This document shows, piece after piece, positions 34,549 to 46,865 of a stretch of DNA of 64,000 bases; the stretch's first letter is position 1; the number at the start of each line of letters is the position of its first letter. The notes beneath the pieces were generated by a model. That model had not been told where the DNA came from. It ran no database searches and saw only the letters and a program-made list of their open reading frames with translations. The translations under genes and the position numbers were made by a program. The stretch comes from Symbiodinium natans (lineage: Eukaryota; Sar; Dinophyceae; Suessiales; Symbiodiniaceae), in NCBI GenBank assembly GCA_905221605.1, contig CAJNDS010002065.1, positions 103,501 through 167,500 of the forward strand, in the 5' to 3' direction.

Positions 34549-34890
34549 TTAGGGTTTAGGGCGGTTTAGGGTTTAGGGTTTAGGGTTTAGGGTTTAGGGT
34601 TTAGGGTTTAGGGTTTAGGGTTTAGGGTTTAGGGTTTAGGGTTTAGGGTTTAGGGGTGTGAGGGCACCTGGGGCCTTGGTTGGGTGGAGGTACAGGTGCG
34701 GATGCAAAGCAATGGGACCCCCCCGGGTCGGAGAAATGCTTTAGTTTAGGGTTTAGGGTTTAGGGTTTAGGGTTTAGGGTTTAGGGTTTAGGGTTAGGGT
34801 TTAGGGTTTAGGGTTTAGGGTTTAGGGTTTAGGGTTTAGGGTTTAGGGTTTAGGGTTTAGGGTTTAGGTTCAGGGTTTAGGGTTTAGGGT
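34549..34890 (+). repeat. Two long TTTAGGG tracts
   Basis: 34549-34656 (about 14 units) and 34742-34890 (about 21 units) in the same orientation. Confidence 0.95.
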
Positions 34891-35930
34891 TCCGTTACCA
34901 TAATGTCGGCATGAGCTAGATTATACTCTTACTGACTCTTGCTCTTCTTCAGACGGCTTCGACATGAGCTGAGCCCCAGCCTCATGACCCAAATTCTTTG
35001 GAACGCGGAGAATTGTTCAAATGCAAAGCTCGCAGAGATGTGATATTCGAAGCCGCCCTAAACTGTTCAGAGTGTGACAGGCACAGCCTACACCTTTTTT
35101 GCATCCGGGCACAGCCTACACCTGAATGTGGGAATTCACCCACCAGATGGGCACTAGAGCGTCGCGCCCAGATGGAAGCGGCTTCGGGTTTAGGGGTTAG
35201 GGCTTAGGGCAGTATAATTAGACAGCGAAACCATACCAACTTCAGACAGGCAGCAGTCCGATCATAGATGCTGGGATGATTATGCCCAGCAACCGGCTGT
35301 GGGAAACAGTCCTTGCCATCTGCTGGAGCGTTGATCTGCTTGAGGGGTTTAGGGCTTAGCGTTTAGGGTTTAGGACGCAAAGTGGGAAAAGCAGTCAACA
35401 CGCATCACCTCACCCCGAGTGCCCCACCTCACCCCGAGTGCCCCAGTGATATTGAATATGGTAGAAAATCCAGGCGGGCGCGTCCTCAATATGCCAAGGT
35501 CTGCTAATGGCACCCCTATACCTCGTACACCCGGTATATCCTAAACCTGCCTACCCCAAGCCCCAAAAGTGGGATGACTCTGTGAATCATGCACTGTCGT
35601 CCTTAGTTCTAGGCCCATCAACAACTCAAGAAAACAACGCAGCATACTGACCTGTACGACAAGGTGTATTCAAAGGTTTCAACCACTGAACTGAACAAGC
35701 TTGTCAACCTAGCAAGATGTAGACTGGTCGTTAGGCAACCCTTTGTCGCCACAACTCGCTTGCAAGAATTTGCGGCGGGGGAGGGGGGGGACCCTAAACC
35801 CCAAAACCCTAGCTTTCGTATATTGAGGCCATTGAGGCAAGGATTCTCCCTGATCTCCGTCATCATGTCACGCTTTCGGAAGAAATTTCGAATGAAATCG
35901 TCCTTGGCTGCTGGCATGTTCCAGCAAGGA
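34891..35930. other. Unique segment with a 19-bp tandem duplication
   Basis: ACCTCACCCCGAGTGCCCC occurs twice in tandem at 35407-35444. Two-unit heptamer remnants lie near 35186-35207 and 35345-35373. No gene was recognised. Confidence 0.4.
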
Positions 35931-36118
35931 TATGATAATAATAATCATCATCATCATCAGCATGATAATCATATAATATGAATATTAATGACAAAACAAT
36001 AATAATGATAATAGAAATAAAATAATAACAAGAACAATAATGACAATAATACAGAAAAACTTCAGAATAATAAGAATAATAATAACAGCAATTAATCACA
36101 ACCATCATCATCATCATA
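35931..36118. repeat. AT-rich trinucleotide array (AAT/ATC)
   Basis: Imperfect ATAATAATC/ATCATCATC repeats, strongly A/T rich. Confidence 0.8.
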
Positions 36119-37774
36119 TGGTCCTATAATATAGTGTTACAAAGAAAACTTGCAAAATCTAATTAATATATTCACACACTAACAATGTGATAATACAATG
36201 CTAGTGCCTCCATACTTCCAGATCAAGTGGTCAAGCACATCAGCTGCAAACAAGGACTTCCAGCTTGCCGAAGGGGGATGCTGTGGGATTCTGAAACCAA
36301 GACTCGTCTTGGTACGTGATGCAGTTTGGGGCCATCGCGCTGTCCCCGTCATTGTAAAGCCAGGCGAAGACCTTTCAGGTTTCAGCCGTGCAGCAGGAAT
36401 CTTCTCCCGATGTCTCTCTCTAATCTGCAGTTACGGTAGTCTGCAGTCACAGCACGTGTGTTGAACCCGTCTACAAGTGCCAATGTTGAACGAGCAGCTG
36501 CTTCATCTGCAGTAGTGCCACAGACACCTCGACTTTGTCAAAGCAGCACTTGGAAGCGGAATGCCCGGGCACCCGGATTAAATTCGGATGCCTAGTAGAG
36601 CATTTTGAGGTTAGGGCAGGGTGCAGGGCAATGGGCCGTGGAGATCGACAGTAGCATGCTCTTCCTGGGAATCGTTTCGAAAGTATCAGCATTCAGCAAG
36701 GCTAGATTACCCGTTCCCTCAGAGCCAACAAGCCTTACTGCAAAACTTTCCCTTTTGGCACCACGGCCCGAAGCCCTGGGGCCTGCAACAAGGTAAACTC
36801 ATTTTATCAACACAGCCTAACACACACATGAATCTCCCTCCTATCCCTCCCCCGCCCCCCCAAAACCCCCCCGGTCCCCCCCCCCCCCCACTTCCCTGAA
36901 GCCCAAGCTGGGAAGAGCTCAGTAGGCCGGGCCGAGATACTGGGCAGGCCAACGATCTGGTGGGCCTCGGCATGGGTGCTGCGCGTTTTATTCGACAGAG
37001 GCCCCGGACTACAAGCTCTGTGGAGCTACGTTTGACTTATGCCACCCTAAGATGAAGCCAACTGCCGGATTTCTAAGAGCCACCTTTGGAATACAAAAGG
37101 AAGCTCTCCGAACTAGCTGCAGCATCCCGTAGAACAAATCCGGAAAACTGCCAGTCGCGCATACTACAACAGCCATCACAGAATACAAATAGTGCCCAGC
37201 CCTTTGCTAAAACTCTAAACCCTAACGCCTAAACCCTAAACCCTCTCCATCCAGAACCTCTGCAGAAAGCACATCACTCAACCCCTTACAAAATCCCCAG
37301 GTCCAAAGTGAAGCGACAGGCCTTGCTGGCATTGGTGGCACAGTCGCCGCAGCCCTCCGAGCAACCGCTGTGGACCTCAGCTCCTTATTGGGTGAGCCTT
37401 CCTTAGGTCGCGTGCTTGCCAGGTCGCGTTTAATTGGGGCTTGGGGACTTTTCGGACCCTTCGGGTCTGAAGTCGTTTCGCGCGACACCCTGACCCTGAC
37501 AGTCGTCGCCCAGAAGGTCTGCACCAGACTTGAGCTGTCTCACATGTTGCGTCGACTCGTTTTTTTGTCTGTGGGTTGCATTCGGACCTCTTCAACAAAC
37601 TTTCAGGAGTTTGTTGCCTCCTGGCTAGCTCCAGCCAGGGGCCGTGCTGCATCCCTCTTGTTTTCGGCTTAGGGTTGGGGGGGGTTGTGCTTGTTTCGAC
37701 TTTCATTCCATGACCCAAGGTTGTCTCAGGGGCTTGGGCTTTGAGATGCATGATACCTTCTAAGTGGCGGACAC
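36119..37774. other. Unique segment with a C-rich patch
   Basis: A CCCCCNCC patch lies at 36840-36892 and CCTAAA remnants near 37210-37245. Overlapping frames on both strands at 37222-37751 show no recognisable domain. Confidence 0.35.
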
Positions 37775-37819
37775 GGCCCTAAACCCTAAACCCTAAACCC
37801 TAAACCCTAAACCCTAAAT
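37775..37819 (-). repeat. CCCTAAA tract
   Basis: Six perfect units. Confidence 0.9.
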
Positions 37820-37932
37820 CGAGTTCCTCCTTGGGGGCGGTCTTCGGTTATGGGAAGTGGGGTTTTCACGGGAGGTCTCATGCCCAGAGGCTTCGGGGCC
37901 TTGAGTTGGCATGAACGGAAATAAGGTTCTTC

Positions 37933-38006
37933 AGGGTTTAGGGTTTAGGGTTTAGGGTTTAGGGTTTAGGGTTTAGGGTTTAGGGTTTAGGGTTTAGGGT
38001 TTAGGG
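37933..38006 (+). repeat. TTTAGGG tract fused to a MITE-like end
   Basis: Ten perfect units; the last TTAGGG is also the first part of the inverted end at 38001. Confidence 0.9.
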
Positions 38007-38120
38007 AGGGGGGTTCATGGGTACCTAGGGAACCTTAGCGAAGCTTAGGGAGCCTTAGGGAGTACTGGGGAGCGTTAGGGAACCTTGAGTTACATACCCC
38101 CCTTGAACCCCCTCCCTTAA
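38001..38120. mobile_element. MITE-like element (family K-related)
   Basis: Inverted ends TTAGGGAGGGGGGTTCATGGG and TACCCCCTTGAACCCCCTCC-CTTAA. Several CTTAGGGA repeats lie inside. Confidence 0.6.
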
Positions 38121-38576
38121 GAACCCTACAAGGAAAGGAAGAACACCAACCAACACTCCCCACTTCTTGTTTTCAGGAGCACACGTGATGTCGTAAACCC
38201 TGAAGCCCTGAAGATTCCAGAGTCCAAGCCGAGCAGACGTGAAATGTGCGTGGGGCCGTCGGGTCGGATGTGGAGTTCTGCGCGATGAGGATCACATACT
38301 CACCGGTGGCGCCTGTCTTCTCAAGCATTTGGAGGAAGCCGCTCAACAAGAGCTCCCAACATGTAAGCATGACCCCTGGACTCCTCGACAATTAACAAAG
38401 CCGTCTCTGCTCATGGACGCGGTTTGAGCTTGGGAAGCTCCGCGGACACCTAAACCCCAAATCCACAAAGCTTGCGCCCTTTAACAGCCCCGACACCGCC
38501 TTCCACTCCGCTCCAGGGGAATCGCACCCCCTCTGGAAGCTTGGCACATTCGTTGACCTTGCTTTTGTAGTGAGGT

Positions 38577-38981
<405 letters not shown>

Positions 38982-39548
38982 GGAGACTTGGTCAGCCTTT
39001 GAGTGCGGCCGTGGTTATCTGGGGCGCAGTGATGGTACTGCGTTGCGAAGGGATCACCATGCCCTCGCGCAAATCGCTTAGCTCTTGACCAGACAAAGTC
39101 CCTGAAGCCGGCAGCTCCCCCCTTGCCTCGCGCTTTGCATACGGCCAAGCAGAAGAACCGTGGATGCAAGGCACTCAGGGAGGGGCAAGCCCTATTCCAA
39201 TCAGCCTAACTTTAAGGTAATGCTTTACCGGCTACGGGGTTTTTCATTGAAGCGGCCCACACAAAGAAAATAACACAAAAAAGCACACAAACTTTGGGGT
39301 AAACTGAAAAACCACGTTTTCGCAGCGTGAACCACGAAAACATCGGTATCCGCAGTGCTTTCGGCGTGCGAACCGCCTTCAAAACAAGACACGAAACAAG
39401 GCACGCCGAATCGCCGAAAATACCGCGCCTGCTATGCCTTCCACAAAACGACCTTTTCAACTTGCATTTGTTGGGGCTGAAACCACGCTCAGCATCGTGC
39501 TCCCGCTGTGGCAAGACGCTCAGTTGTAAACCAACGCACGACGGTCAA

Positions 39549-39625
39549 CACCCCTGGTGGTGGTGGTGATGGTGGTGGTGGTGGTGGTGGTCGTCGTCTT
39601 CGTCGTCGTTGTAGTAGTAGCAGAA
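39549..39625. repeat. GGT/CGT/AGT trinucleotide array
   Basis: Same three-part style as the array 0.6 kb upstream, GGT then CGT then AGT. Confidence 0.9.
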
Positions 39626-41100
39626 GGAGAAAAATCGAATTAGCAAGTAGTAATTAGTAACTGACTAGTGAGTAGTAATAACTAGCAAATGGTAATTATT
39701 AATTAGGATCTCAGAGACTGACTGACCGCTGACCGACGGACTGTTTGTGCGCAAGAAAGACATGGATCGCGACTGACTAAACCCTTGTAGCCGGCGACTG
39801 ACCGGGTCCTTGTTACAGAAAAGAGACATAAACGGTGGCTCATTCAACTTGGCAGCTACAGCTAGCAAGCACGTACCCGCAAGAACAGGCTCCTAACGGA
39901 CAAGCTCCGCGACGCATGGTGCCAAACTTGCTGCTTGTCGAAACCTACCACACGATGATGGGAAATGTGGTGGGGGACTCTGACAGGCTGAGTGTAAGCT
40001 GAGTGACATAAAGGTTGACACAAACAGCTGGGTGGTCCTGGCAGACCTTGCTCTCATTGTCCAGGTGCTGCTGATGGCCATGCCAGCGGTAGCTGACAAA
40101 CTCCCTCGCCCAGGCGACATGCACACCGAGAATGAGGATTTTTCCCCATCCGAGGCAAGAAGCCGGCGCCATGGTTGCACCGTGCTTCGGCCTGATTGAG
40201 CCGCAAAACTGGCGAGGCTGACGCTTCGGGCGCCTGCTCAAATGTCTGGGGACGGAGTAGTAAAGAGGAAGATTTCGGGAAGGCCTCCTAAACCCCAAGC
40301 CCTAGACCCTTAACCCTTAAACTTAAACCCGAAAAGAGCAGCTTGAAGGCATCCTGGGCCGCAGTGCGGTTGTTCAGCCAGCCCTCGGGGGGTGGGGGGT
40401 GATTTCGGGCTTCGGGATGTGACCTCGGATCAAGACCTCGTGATTCAGAATTGCATTTCTAATGGGCTAGTTGCACACAATGTTTCAAAACTCCTCCCAC
40501 GTCCACCCCCGTGTGGAACTCCTCCAGCGTTGCGGCAGCAATATCCACGCCACCCTCGACGGCTACTTTCCCGTGCTGCGCCTTGAGCATTGCCGCGTTC
40601 AAGCGGGGATTCAACCCATGTGAAGCAAAGAAAGACGGTTGAAAACCACCGATGACCGAGACACCCTCTGGCGGCCCAGCTATCCCTGGTAAATGCTGGC
40701 GGAATCTTCGAATGATGTCTACAATCCGGGCAGCTCCAACTTCAAACTACAATCTCGCGTAGCCCTCCTACGCCCGTGATGTTTGCCATGTAGCCTTAGC
40801 ACTGAGAGTCCAGACTCAGCCCAGAGTTTGGTTTAGAAGCGTCTCATCATTTAGGAGGTTCTCAAGGCTGTAGGCCCGTAGAGGTTGCTTTGTCATAACT
40901 TGAGGGAGTCCACCCGCTCGCCCATTCCTGGCCAGGCACACGCACTGCTAGCCGAGCCCTGGGATCTGGTGCGAGCAGATCCCGGAGTTCGTCGCGGACC
41001 TATGTTGGGGTGCGAAGTCAGACGTCTTGTGACGTTTAGGGTTTTTTGTTGGCGCCTGGGTTACGACTTTGCGGTTGACAGGTATAAGGGGACAGCCTCT
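39626..41100. other. Unique non-coding segment
   Basis: The minus-strand frame 39945-40298 (117 aa) contains a stretch that might be an exon, but nothing decisive was found. There is no telomere tract. Confidence 0.3.
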
Positions 41101-41530
41101 CACCACCCCCACACCCACATGCACCAACCCACCCACCCACCCACCCAACCACCCGCACACCCACACGCCCGCCCACTCCCACACTCCCACACTCCCACAC
41201 TCCCACACTCCCACACTCCCACACTCCCACACTCCCACACTCCCACACTCTGTGCACTCCCACACTCCCACACGCCCACACTCCCACACTCCCACACTCC
41301 CCCACACTCCCCAACACTCCCCCACACTCCGTCACACTCCGTCAGACTGCGTCACACTCCCCCACACTCCCCCACACTCCGCCACACTCCCCACACTCCC
41401 CAACACTCCCCCACACACTCCGTCACACTCCGTCACACTCCGTCAGACTGCGTCACACTCCCCCACACTCCCCCACACTCCCCCTTACTCCCCACACTCC
41501 CCAACACTCCCCACACTCCCACTCCCACAC
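41101..41530 (+). repeat. CACTCCCA minisatellite
   Basis: CCCACCCA units, then CACTCCCACACTCCC units, then CACTCCCC and CACTCCGT variants. Unit about 8-10 bp. Confidence 0.9.
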
Positions 41531-41535
41531 CCACA

Positions 41536-41575
41536 CACAGAGAGCGAGAGAGAGGGAGAGAGAGAGAGAGAGAGA
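41536..41575 (+). repeat. GA-rich microsatellite
   Basis: AGAGAGCGAGAGAGAGGG and (GA)9 directly after the CACTCCC array. Confidence 0.85.
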
Positions 41576-41689
41576 CACGCGTGCCAACATAAACAACTCA
41601 ACTCAAGTCATAGCCGCAACATCAAGAGCAACTGCAGTTACAGCAGCAGCGGTACAAGACTGGCACAAGCGACAGTTCTGCTAGCAAGA

Positions 41690-41734
41690 CGGGTTTAGGG
41701 TTGAGGGCTTAGGGTTTAGGGTTTAGGATTTAGC
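41690..41734 (+). repeat. TTTAGGG tract
   Basis: About six units with TTGAGGGCTTAGGG variants. Confidence 0.8.
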
Positions 41735-42416
41735 ACGAAACCATTGTACTTACTATAACCTGCCCTAACGACTTTCACAGCTGATACTATTACCTTCATG
41801 TATTCTTCGATTATTACATTGTTGCAGTACTATGGGCACGAATATGGGTACATTGATGGAAAACTCGTCAGAGAGTGAGCTGGACTTGGCTGGGATGTGA
41901 GGCCAAGCCAGGTTCTGAAGAAAAGCGGCACAAGGGGGTGGAACAAGAAAAATTGATCGGGGGCGGAATGAAGCCAGGTTCCGTGGCGATCGTGCACCCC
42001 AAAGCTGTGATGGAACTCTGGCGTCGTACTTAGAGTTCAGAGCAGCTACACTCCTGACCCGAAGCCGAAGCCTGAATCTCTGATCTCTACTGCTACTCCC
42101 GTCTCACACACCATCGAAATATACGTTAATCACTGATTCCAGCATGTCGAGGAGCAATTTCGTACATTGACAGTGAAACATGCCAGTCTGCCGCGCGCAT
42201 GGCACGCAGGCGCTGAAAGACCTCGCATTCACGTTCAGGGGAGCTGCAGCGTTCCCATGTAGAGTTTTATGGCTTCTGGGGGTTTTGCGGGGTGCAATCC
42301 AGGAATGCAGGGCTTCGAGTGATCAAGAGCAAGACCGAGGAAGAGCGAAGACGGCAAAAGTCGAAAATGCAAAGTTTGCGCATGCCCTGGGCCCTGACAT
42401 CACAAATCCCCGAGCC
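41735..42416. other. Unique non-coding segment
   Basis: No repeat or gene recognised. Confidence 0.35.
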
Positions 42417-42525
42417 CATACGGGGGTTTGCAATAATCAAGGGACCTTCATATAGACCCCGAATAATAGGCTCCTTAGAAAGGACCCCAATAAGGTGCCC
42501 CTGATATCGTAAAACCCCCATACTC
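42417..42525 (+). mobile_element. MITE-like element, family J copy 2
   Basis: Inverted ends ATACGGGGGTTTGCAATAAT and the complement of GATATCGTAAAACCCCCATA. The core CCCCGAATAATAGGCTCCTT resembles copy 1. Confidence 0.7.
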
Positions 42526-42571
42526 CCCGAAGCGCACTGATCTGGAACGCTTGGAACGCAGGGACGCCAGT

Positions 42572-42657
42572 ACCCCTTAATTCAGGAAATCTCCTTAAAA
42601 TGTAAAAGGGTTCCCTATATGGCTTATGCAAGATTCCTTAGTTAAGGGATCTTGGAG
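42572..42657 (-). mobile_element. MITE-like element, family H copy 1
   Basis: Reverse complement of copy 2 at 43012 with roughly 80% matching bases, including CCTTAGTTAAGGGAT and AAAGGGTTCCCTATATGG. Confidence 0.7.
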
Positions 42658-43011
42658 TCTGAAGTGGAGGCTGCCTAGATCCTAGCAGAGCTACACGCCA
42701 GTGGCAGCCACAGCAGCGCAACCTCAGGCCGCAGCATAGCGAAACGCCCGTGGGGCGAGACCTGAACCACAGCTTCTGTCGACGAAGATTCGTCTTGTGG
42801 AAGCTCCAGTCCATCTGGGTAAGTCTCTGGTGCTGCAGCGTCTCAACTGTGAAATTTCTGTATTTCACCCCATGCGCATTGGACCCTCTTGTCGAAACCA
42901 TGGTAACCACCGGCCACCTTGCTCTGGCGATGCTCGCGCAAAGTCAGGCGGGGGCCCGAAGATGGTATACCTGAAGCTTCTATCTGGAGGCAGAGGCCGG
43001 AACCCGGAGCA

Positions 43012-43103
43012 TCCAATATCCCTTAACTAAGGAATCTTCCCTAAACCATATAAGGAACCCCTTTACATTTTCCGAATACTCCTTAAATCAGGGATGTTGG
43101 AGT
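43012..43103 (+). mobile_element. MITE-like element, family H copy 2
   Basis: TCCAATATCCCTTAACTAAGG at the left and an imperfect inverted copy, CTCCTTAAATCAGGGATGTT, at the right. It lies 355 bp from copy 1 in opposite orientation. Confidence 0.7.
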
Positions 43104-43731
43104 TTCTGGGAATCCATTCGATGGCTCGGGGCGGCAGGGATTTCAAGGGCTTACCTGGTTCTGTAGGTGGCCAGCATTCTTTCCTTGTCGTGTTGCCAGA
43201 AAGTTGACCGTCACCCCTCCTCAAACAGACGATCCACATCGTCTTCCGAAGATCTGGAGACATCACGCAAGTCACACGGCCACTCGGCTGCTACGCCAAG
43301 TGGGAGAAATGCCCAGCCTGCTCTTTCAAGTGACTAAACTCCGATTTAAGAGCCGAGTGACGACTTGCCGGCCCCGCCCTGGCCATAGCAGATAGCCTGA
43401 CAAGTTGCTACTTGTCAGAAATCTCTCCGAGGCACTGCAAAACTGAAAGAGCTTCAAATTCAATGGCAACAAACCTGCCACAACTGCAGGCACCCGACTG
43501 CCCCTCGACTTCCACTTTGATTGCTGGAAACCGACCGAGGTCTTCGGCACCCTGCGATCTAAAACCTGGCAAAGCCCGAGCCTTTGACATGAAAAAACAA
43601 AACCACTGGCACTTACAACACAAACCCTTCGCAAAAGAAGCTTGCAGAGCCATGAAGCGCGAAAAGCCGCCTCTGATTGTGACGAAGCGTAAACTTGTAG
43701 ACGTTTATGGGCTTTAACGCATTTCCCTGCA
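43104..43731. other. Unique non-coding segment
   Basis: Overlapping frames of 81-102 aa on both strands (43326-43717) show no recognisable domain. Confidence 0.35.
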
Positions 43732-43998
43732 CCCTAAACCCTAAACCCTAAACCCTAGGCCCTAAGCCCAGGGACCGTGGCATTGTAGCCCTCCAGGACG
43801 TGCTGGACCAAGTCGCGGCCCAGCCGCTCGAAGAGCTCGGCCTCATGGTCTGGGTGGGAATGTTGTGTAGGTTTAGGGTTTAGGGTTTAGGGTTTAGGGT
43901 TTAGGGTTTTGGGTTTTGGGTTTTGGGTGGAGGTTGTAGGGTTTAGGGTGGAGGGTTTAGAGTTAGGGTGGAGGGTTTAGGGTTTAGGGTGTAGGTTT
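43732..43998. repeat. Opposed telomere tracts
   Basis: CCCTAAA at 43732-43766. TTTAGGG at 43870-43998 with TTTTGGG and GGAGGGT variants. Confidence 0.85.
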
Positions 43999-44239
43999 CG
44001 CATCTCGTGGAGATGCTTTTGGTACCTCTATGCGCAGGGTTTGGACCGGGTCTGGAGTTGAGGGTTGAGGACCCGAGGATTGGCAGGGCCCAAGAACCAG
44101 GATCTTGTGGGAGGTCATGATGCCGGGACGGTCTCCCAACAAACGCCATCTCCTTATCGAAGGGGGCATGCCTCCTAGCCAGAGTGTATGCTCAGGGGCC
44201 TGCATGAGGCTGGCAGAGCAAGCAGGAAGCCCCGGGTTC

Positions 44240-44390
44240 CTCTACTTGGAGGTTCATGGTACTTCGTAACCAATTTATAACTGTACTTATAACCCACTTA
44301 TAAGCCCCTTAAGTGCCCCAATATGGTTATAAGTACAGATATCAGTACAGTTATAATTGGTTAATAAGTACCATGAACCTCTAAGTAGAG
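44240..44390 (+). mobile_element. MITE-like element, family A copy 3 (intact reference copy)
   Basis: 25-bp inverted ends CTCTACTTGGAGGTTCATGG... with one mismatch. The core AACCCACTTATAAGCCCCTT is shared with copies 1 and 2. 151 bp, non-coding. Confidence 0.8.
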
Positions 44391-44491
44391 ACAGCCCTGG
44401 AGCTGAAAGGTTGGGAGGCCTGCGACACTGTCTCATCAAAGATCTCGGAGAAGGTGAAGCCGCGGACTGGGCGCTTCAGAGAAACCTGGGC

Positions 44492-44611
44492 CGGTTTAGG
44501 GTTTAGGGTTTGGGGTTTAGGGTTTAGGGTTTAGGGTTTAGGGTTTAGGATTTAGGGTTTAGGGTTTGGGGTTTGGGGTTTAGGGTTTAGGGTTTAGAGT
44601 TTAGGGTTTAC
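44492..44611 (+). repeat. TTTAGGG tract
   Basis: About 17 units, several TTTGGGG or TTTAGAG. Confidence 0.9.
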
Positions 44612-44741
44612 TGTAGGGTTTCCGATGGCCCAAGACTTGTTTGCATGTGTGGCTGTTTGCCTCGCGGGGCCAAAGGTGCGCGAGATACTCTATGCATGAG
44701 AGAGCGCGGCCACGCACACGACATTGCAGTTGCCCAGGTCG

Positions 44742-44832
44742 TCCAAAACCCCTTAATGAAGGTATAGACCCTAATTCATGATACGGATCCTTAGTATACA
44801 TTAGGGCGTATCCTTAATGAAGAGGTTTTGGA
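44742..44832. mobile_element. MITE-like element (family L, single copy)
   Basis: Inverted ends TCCAAAACCCCTTAATGAAG and the complement of CTTAATGAAGAGGTTTTGGA; 91 bp. Confidence 0.6.
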
Positions 44833-45450
44833 AGATCTGGGTGTAAACTAAACTGAAGCACAAGTTACGGACGACCCAACATCGACCAGCGCCCAATAAT
44901 TTCGAAGCCGGTCAGGGCATGATGCTGCTTCAAGTGCTGAGAATGATGTAGAACTAGAAGTCAATGCCGAAACGTGCTTGACCTCAATCTCCCAGTGCCC
45001 GAAGCAAGAAACATTCCTAAACACCATGGCCTTGTGAATTGCTAAGCGTGGCAGTCTGTTCGAGTTTGAGACCCTCAGGATAAAAACGATAACAAAATAA
45101 AATACAAAACGATGTTCCCAGCTTGTTCAGGATTCCCCAGAATTTCATGGTGAATCATGCACCCCTAGATCCGTGAGCAGCCACTCGGGATGGCAAATGC
45201 TTGAGCCATGAACCCTAAACCCTAAACCCTCTACCCTTTTTCTTCCATCTGGGCTGGGTGGGGAATGCCAGAAAAAAGCAGCCCTAAACCCTTTACCCTT
45301 TACCCTAAACCCTAAACCCTAAACCCTAACTCCAAACGCCCAAAACGTCAGCAGCCAAGAGCACCATGCCGCGCTCACCCAGGTCGAACCCCGGCTCCTT
45401 CTCCTGCCCAGGGCATCTCATCTCCGGCACGACCCAAGCCGTGCTTTCTG
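44833..45450. other. Unique segment with two CCCTAAA tracts
   Basis: Tracts lie at 45209-45231 and 45283-45330 (with CCCTTTA variants). No gene was recognised. Confidence 0.4.
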
Positions 45451-45575
45451 CTAGGGGATAGGATTAGGGGGACCCTTGGGGATAAAGACCCTCTGAATAA
45501 GGTCCCTGTTTAAGAGAGCCAGAAGAGGGTTCAGAAGGGGCTCCCTTTTAAGGGCCCCCCTTATCCTACCTAGGA
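45451..45575. mobile_element. MITE-like element, family I copy 1
   Basis: Inverted ends CTAGGGGATAGGATTAGGGG and the complement of CCCCTTATCCTACCTAGG. The core GACCCTCTGAATAAG is shared with 49893-49985. Confidence 0.7.
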
Positions 45576-45730
45576 TCTGCAAAACTGGAGCTCCGAAGCA
45601 CACCCTTATACAACAACCACAATAACCCGAATAATGATAGTCAGAATCATAATACTAGTACTCATGATAACAAAAAAGATGACAAGAAGAATAAGATTAG
45701 TAAGAACGGCTCCCGGAGGACAAGCCCAAG

Positions 45731-45784
45731 GGCCGAAGGGGGCCGAAGGGGGCCGAAGGGGGCCGAAGGGGGCCGAAGGGGGCC
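45731..45784 (+). repeat. GGCCGAAGGG 10-bp tandem repeat, five perfect copies
   Basis: Five identical decamers plus GGCC. Confidence 0.95.
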
Positions 45785-45887
45785 TCCTCAGTTTCCAGCG
45801 GCCGACAGCGGACCACGGCACGCCTTAGCTCTACGCTCGCAGGACTTGGAGGCAGACTTCTGGGTTGAGGGTTCTGGGTTTAGGGGT

Positions 45888-45984
45888 GGGATGTTCCCCC
45901 TTATACTCACAGTCCTGAGTAGGGACTATAGTAGGGAGTACTATAATCCCTACTAAGGACTGTGAGTATAAGGGGGAACATCCC
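45888..45984. mobile_element. MITE-like hairpin element, family G copy 1
   Basis: Perfect 29-bp inverted repeats (45888-45916 and 45956-45984; GGGATGTTCCCCCTTATACT...) with a largely self-complementary loop. The whole 97 bp can fold on itself. A two-unit telomere remnant follows at 45990. Confidence 0.85.
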
Positions 45985-46440
45985 CCCAGGTTTAGGGTTT
46001 AGGCACCCGAGGCACCCCAGGCACCCCAGATCCTCTTGAAACCATGAGGCAAGTTCCGAGCTTCCGGAAGCCTGCAAAAGGGATCGAAGGCATGGCCCCC
46101 TGAGACCCCTGTCCCAAATGAGAGTCATGAGAGGGTCAACCCGAGGGAAGCGAGGCCGCCCCACAGAAGCCCGAACTCCTCCCTCGATACAGAGGCAACC
46201 CTGAAGAAACATAAGAACTCCCTGGGAGTCCTTCCTTCTTCTTGGGGGCTCCTGATTCTAAGGGAATCCCACTATTTGGGGCCCTAGACCCCAAACCCTC
46301 AACCCCCCGTATGTCTCTGCGTCTGGTCACATGTAGTTCTTGGTCTCCTCGCTCACTGGGACAGCCAGGGCCACAACGTCTGAGCCATCCGCGATGCCAC
46401 TTTGGGCAATGCTGTGCTCATCCTGCCACGGGAAAGTGCA

Positions 46441-46735
46441 AGGGTTTGGGGTTTCGGGTTTAGGGTTTTTTTTTAACAACCCTTCACTCCTTTTCGGGCG
46501 AGCTTACAGCTAGGGTAGGTTACGAAACCGGAAAGCAATGCCCCTCAGGGTTTAGGGTTTAGGGTTTAGGGTTTAGGGTTTAGGGTTTAGAGTTTAGGGT
46601 TAGGGTTTAGGTTTAGGGTTTAGGGTTAGGGCTTAGGGCTTAGGGCTTAGGGCTTAGGGTTTAGGGTTTAGGGTTTAGGGTTTAGGGTTTAGGGTTTAGG
46701 GTTTAGGGTTTAGGGTTTAGGGTTTAGGGTTTAGG
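46441..46735 (+). repeat. TTTAGGG tracts with a GGGCTTA block
   Basis: A short degenerate tract at 46441-46470 and a long one at 46547-46735 that holds four GGGCTTA units near 46628-46658. Confidence 0.9.
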
Positions 46736-46865
46736 GGCTCTCTCCAGTTTTTGTCTGGAGTCCTGGAGCTGAACGGTGCCAAGCAGAAGATGAAGCTGCC
46801 GCACCTTGCAGGGTTTCTTTTTTGCCACCCACGTCGAGAGCCACACTTGCAGGGCTTCAGGGTAG

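Noticed and set aside
39945-40298. Minus-strand frame with a stretch around VSYRW that might be an exon
   Set aside because: The resemblance was only a vague impression; there is no conserved domain, and a competing frame is open on the same strand. Transcript data would decide.
40885-41698. 235-aa and 209-aa His/Pro/Thr-rich frames
   Set aside because: Translations of the CACTCCCA minisatellite in several frames on both strands.
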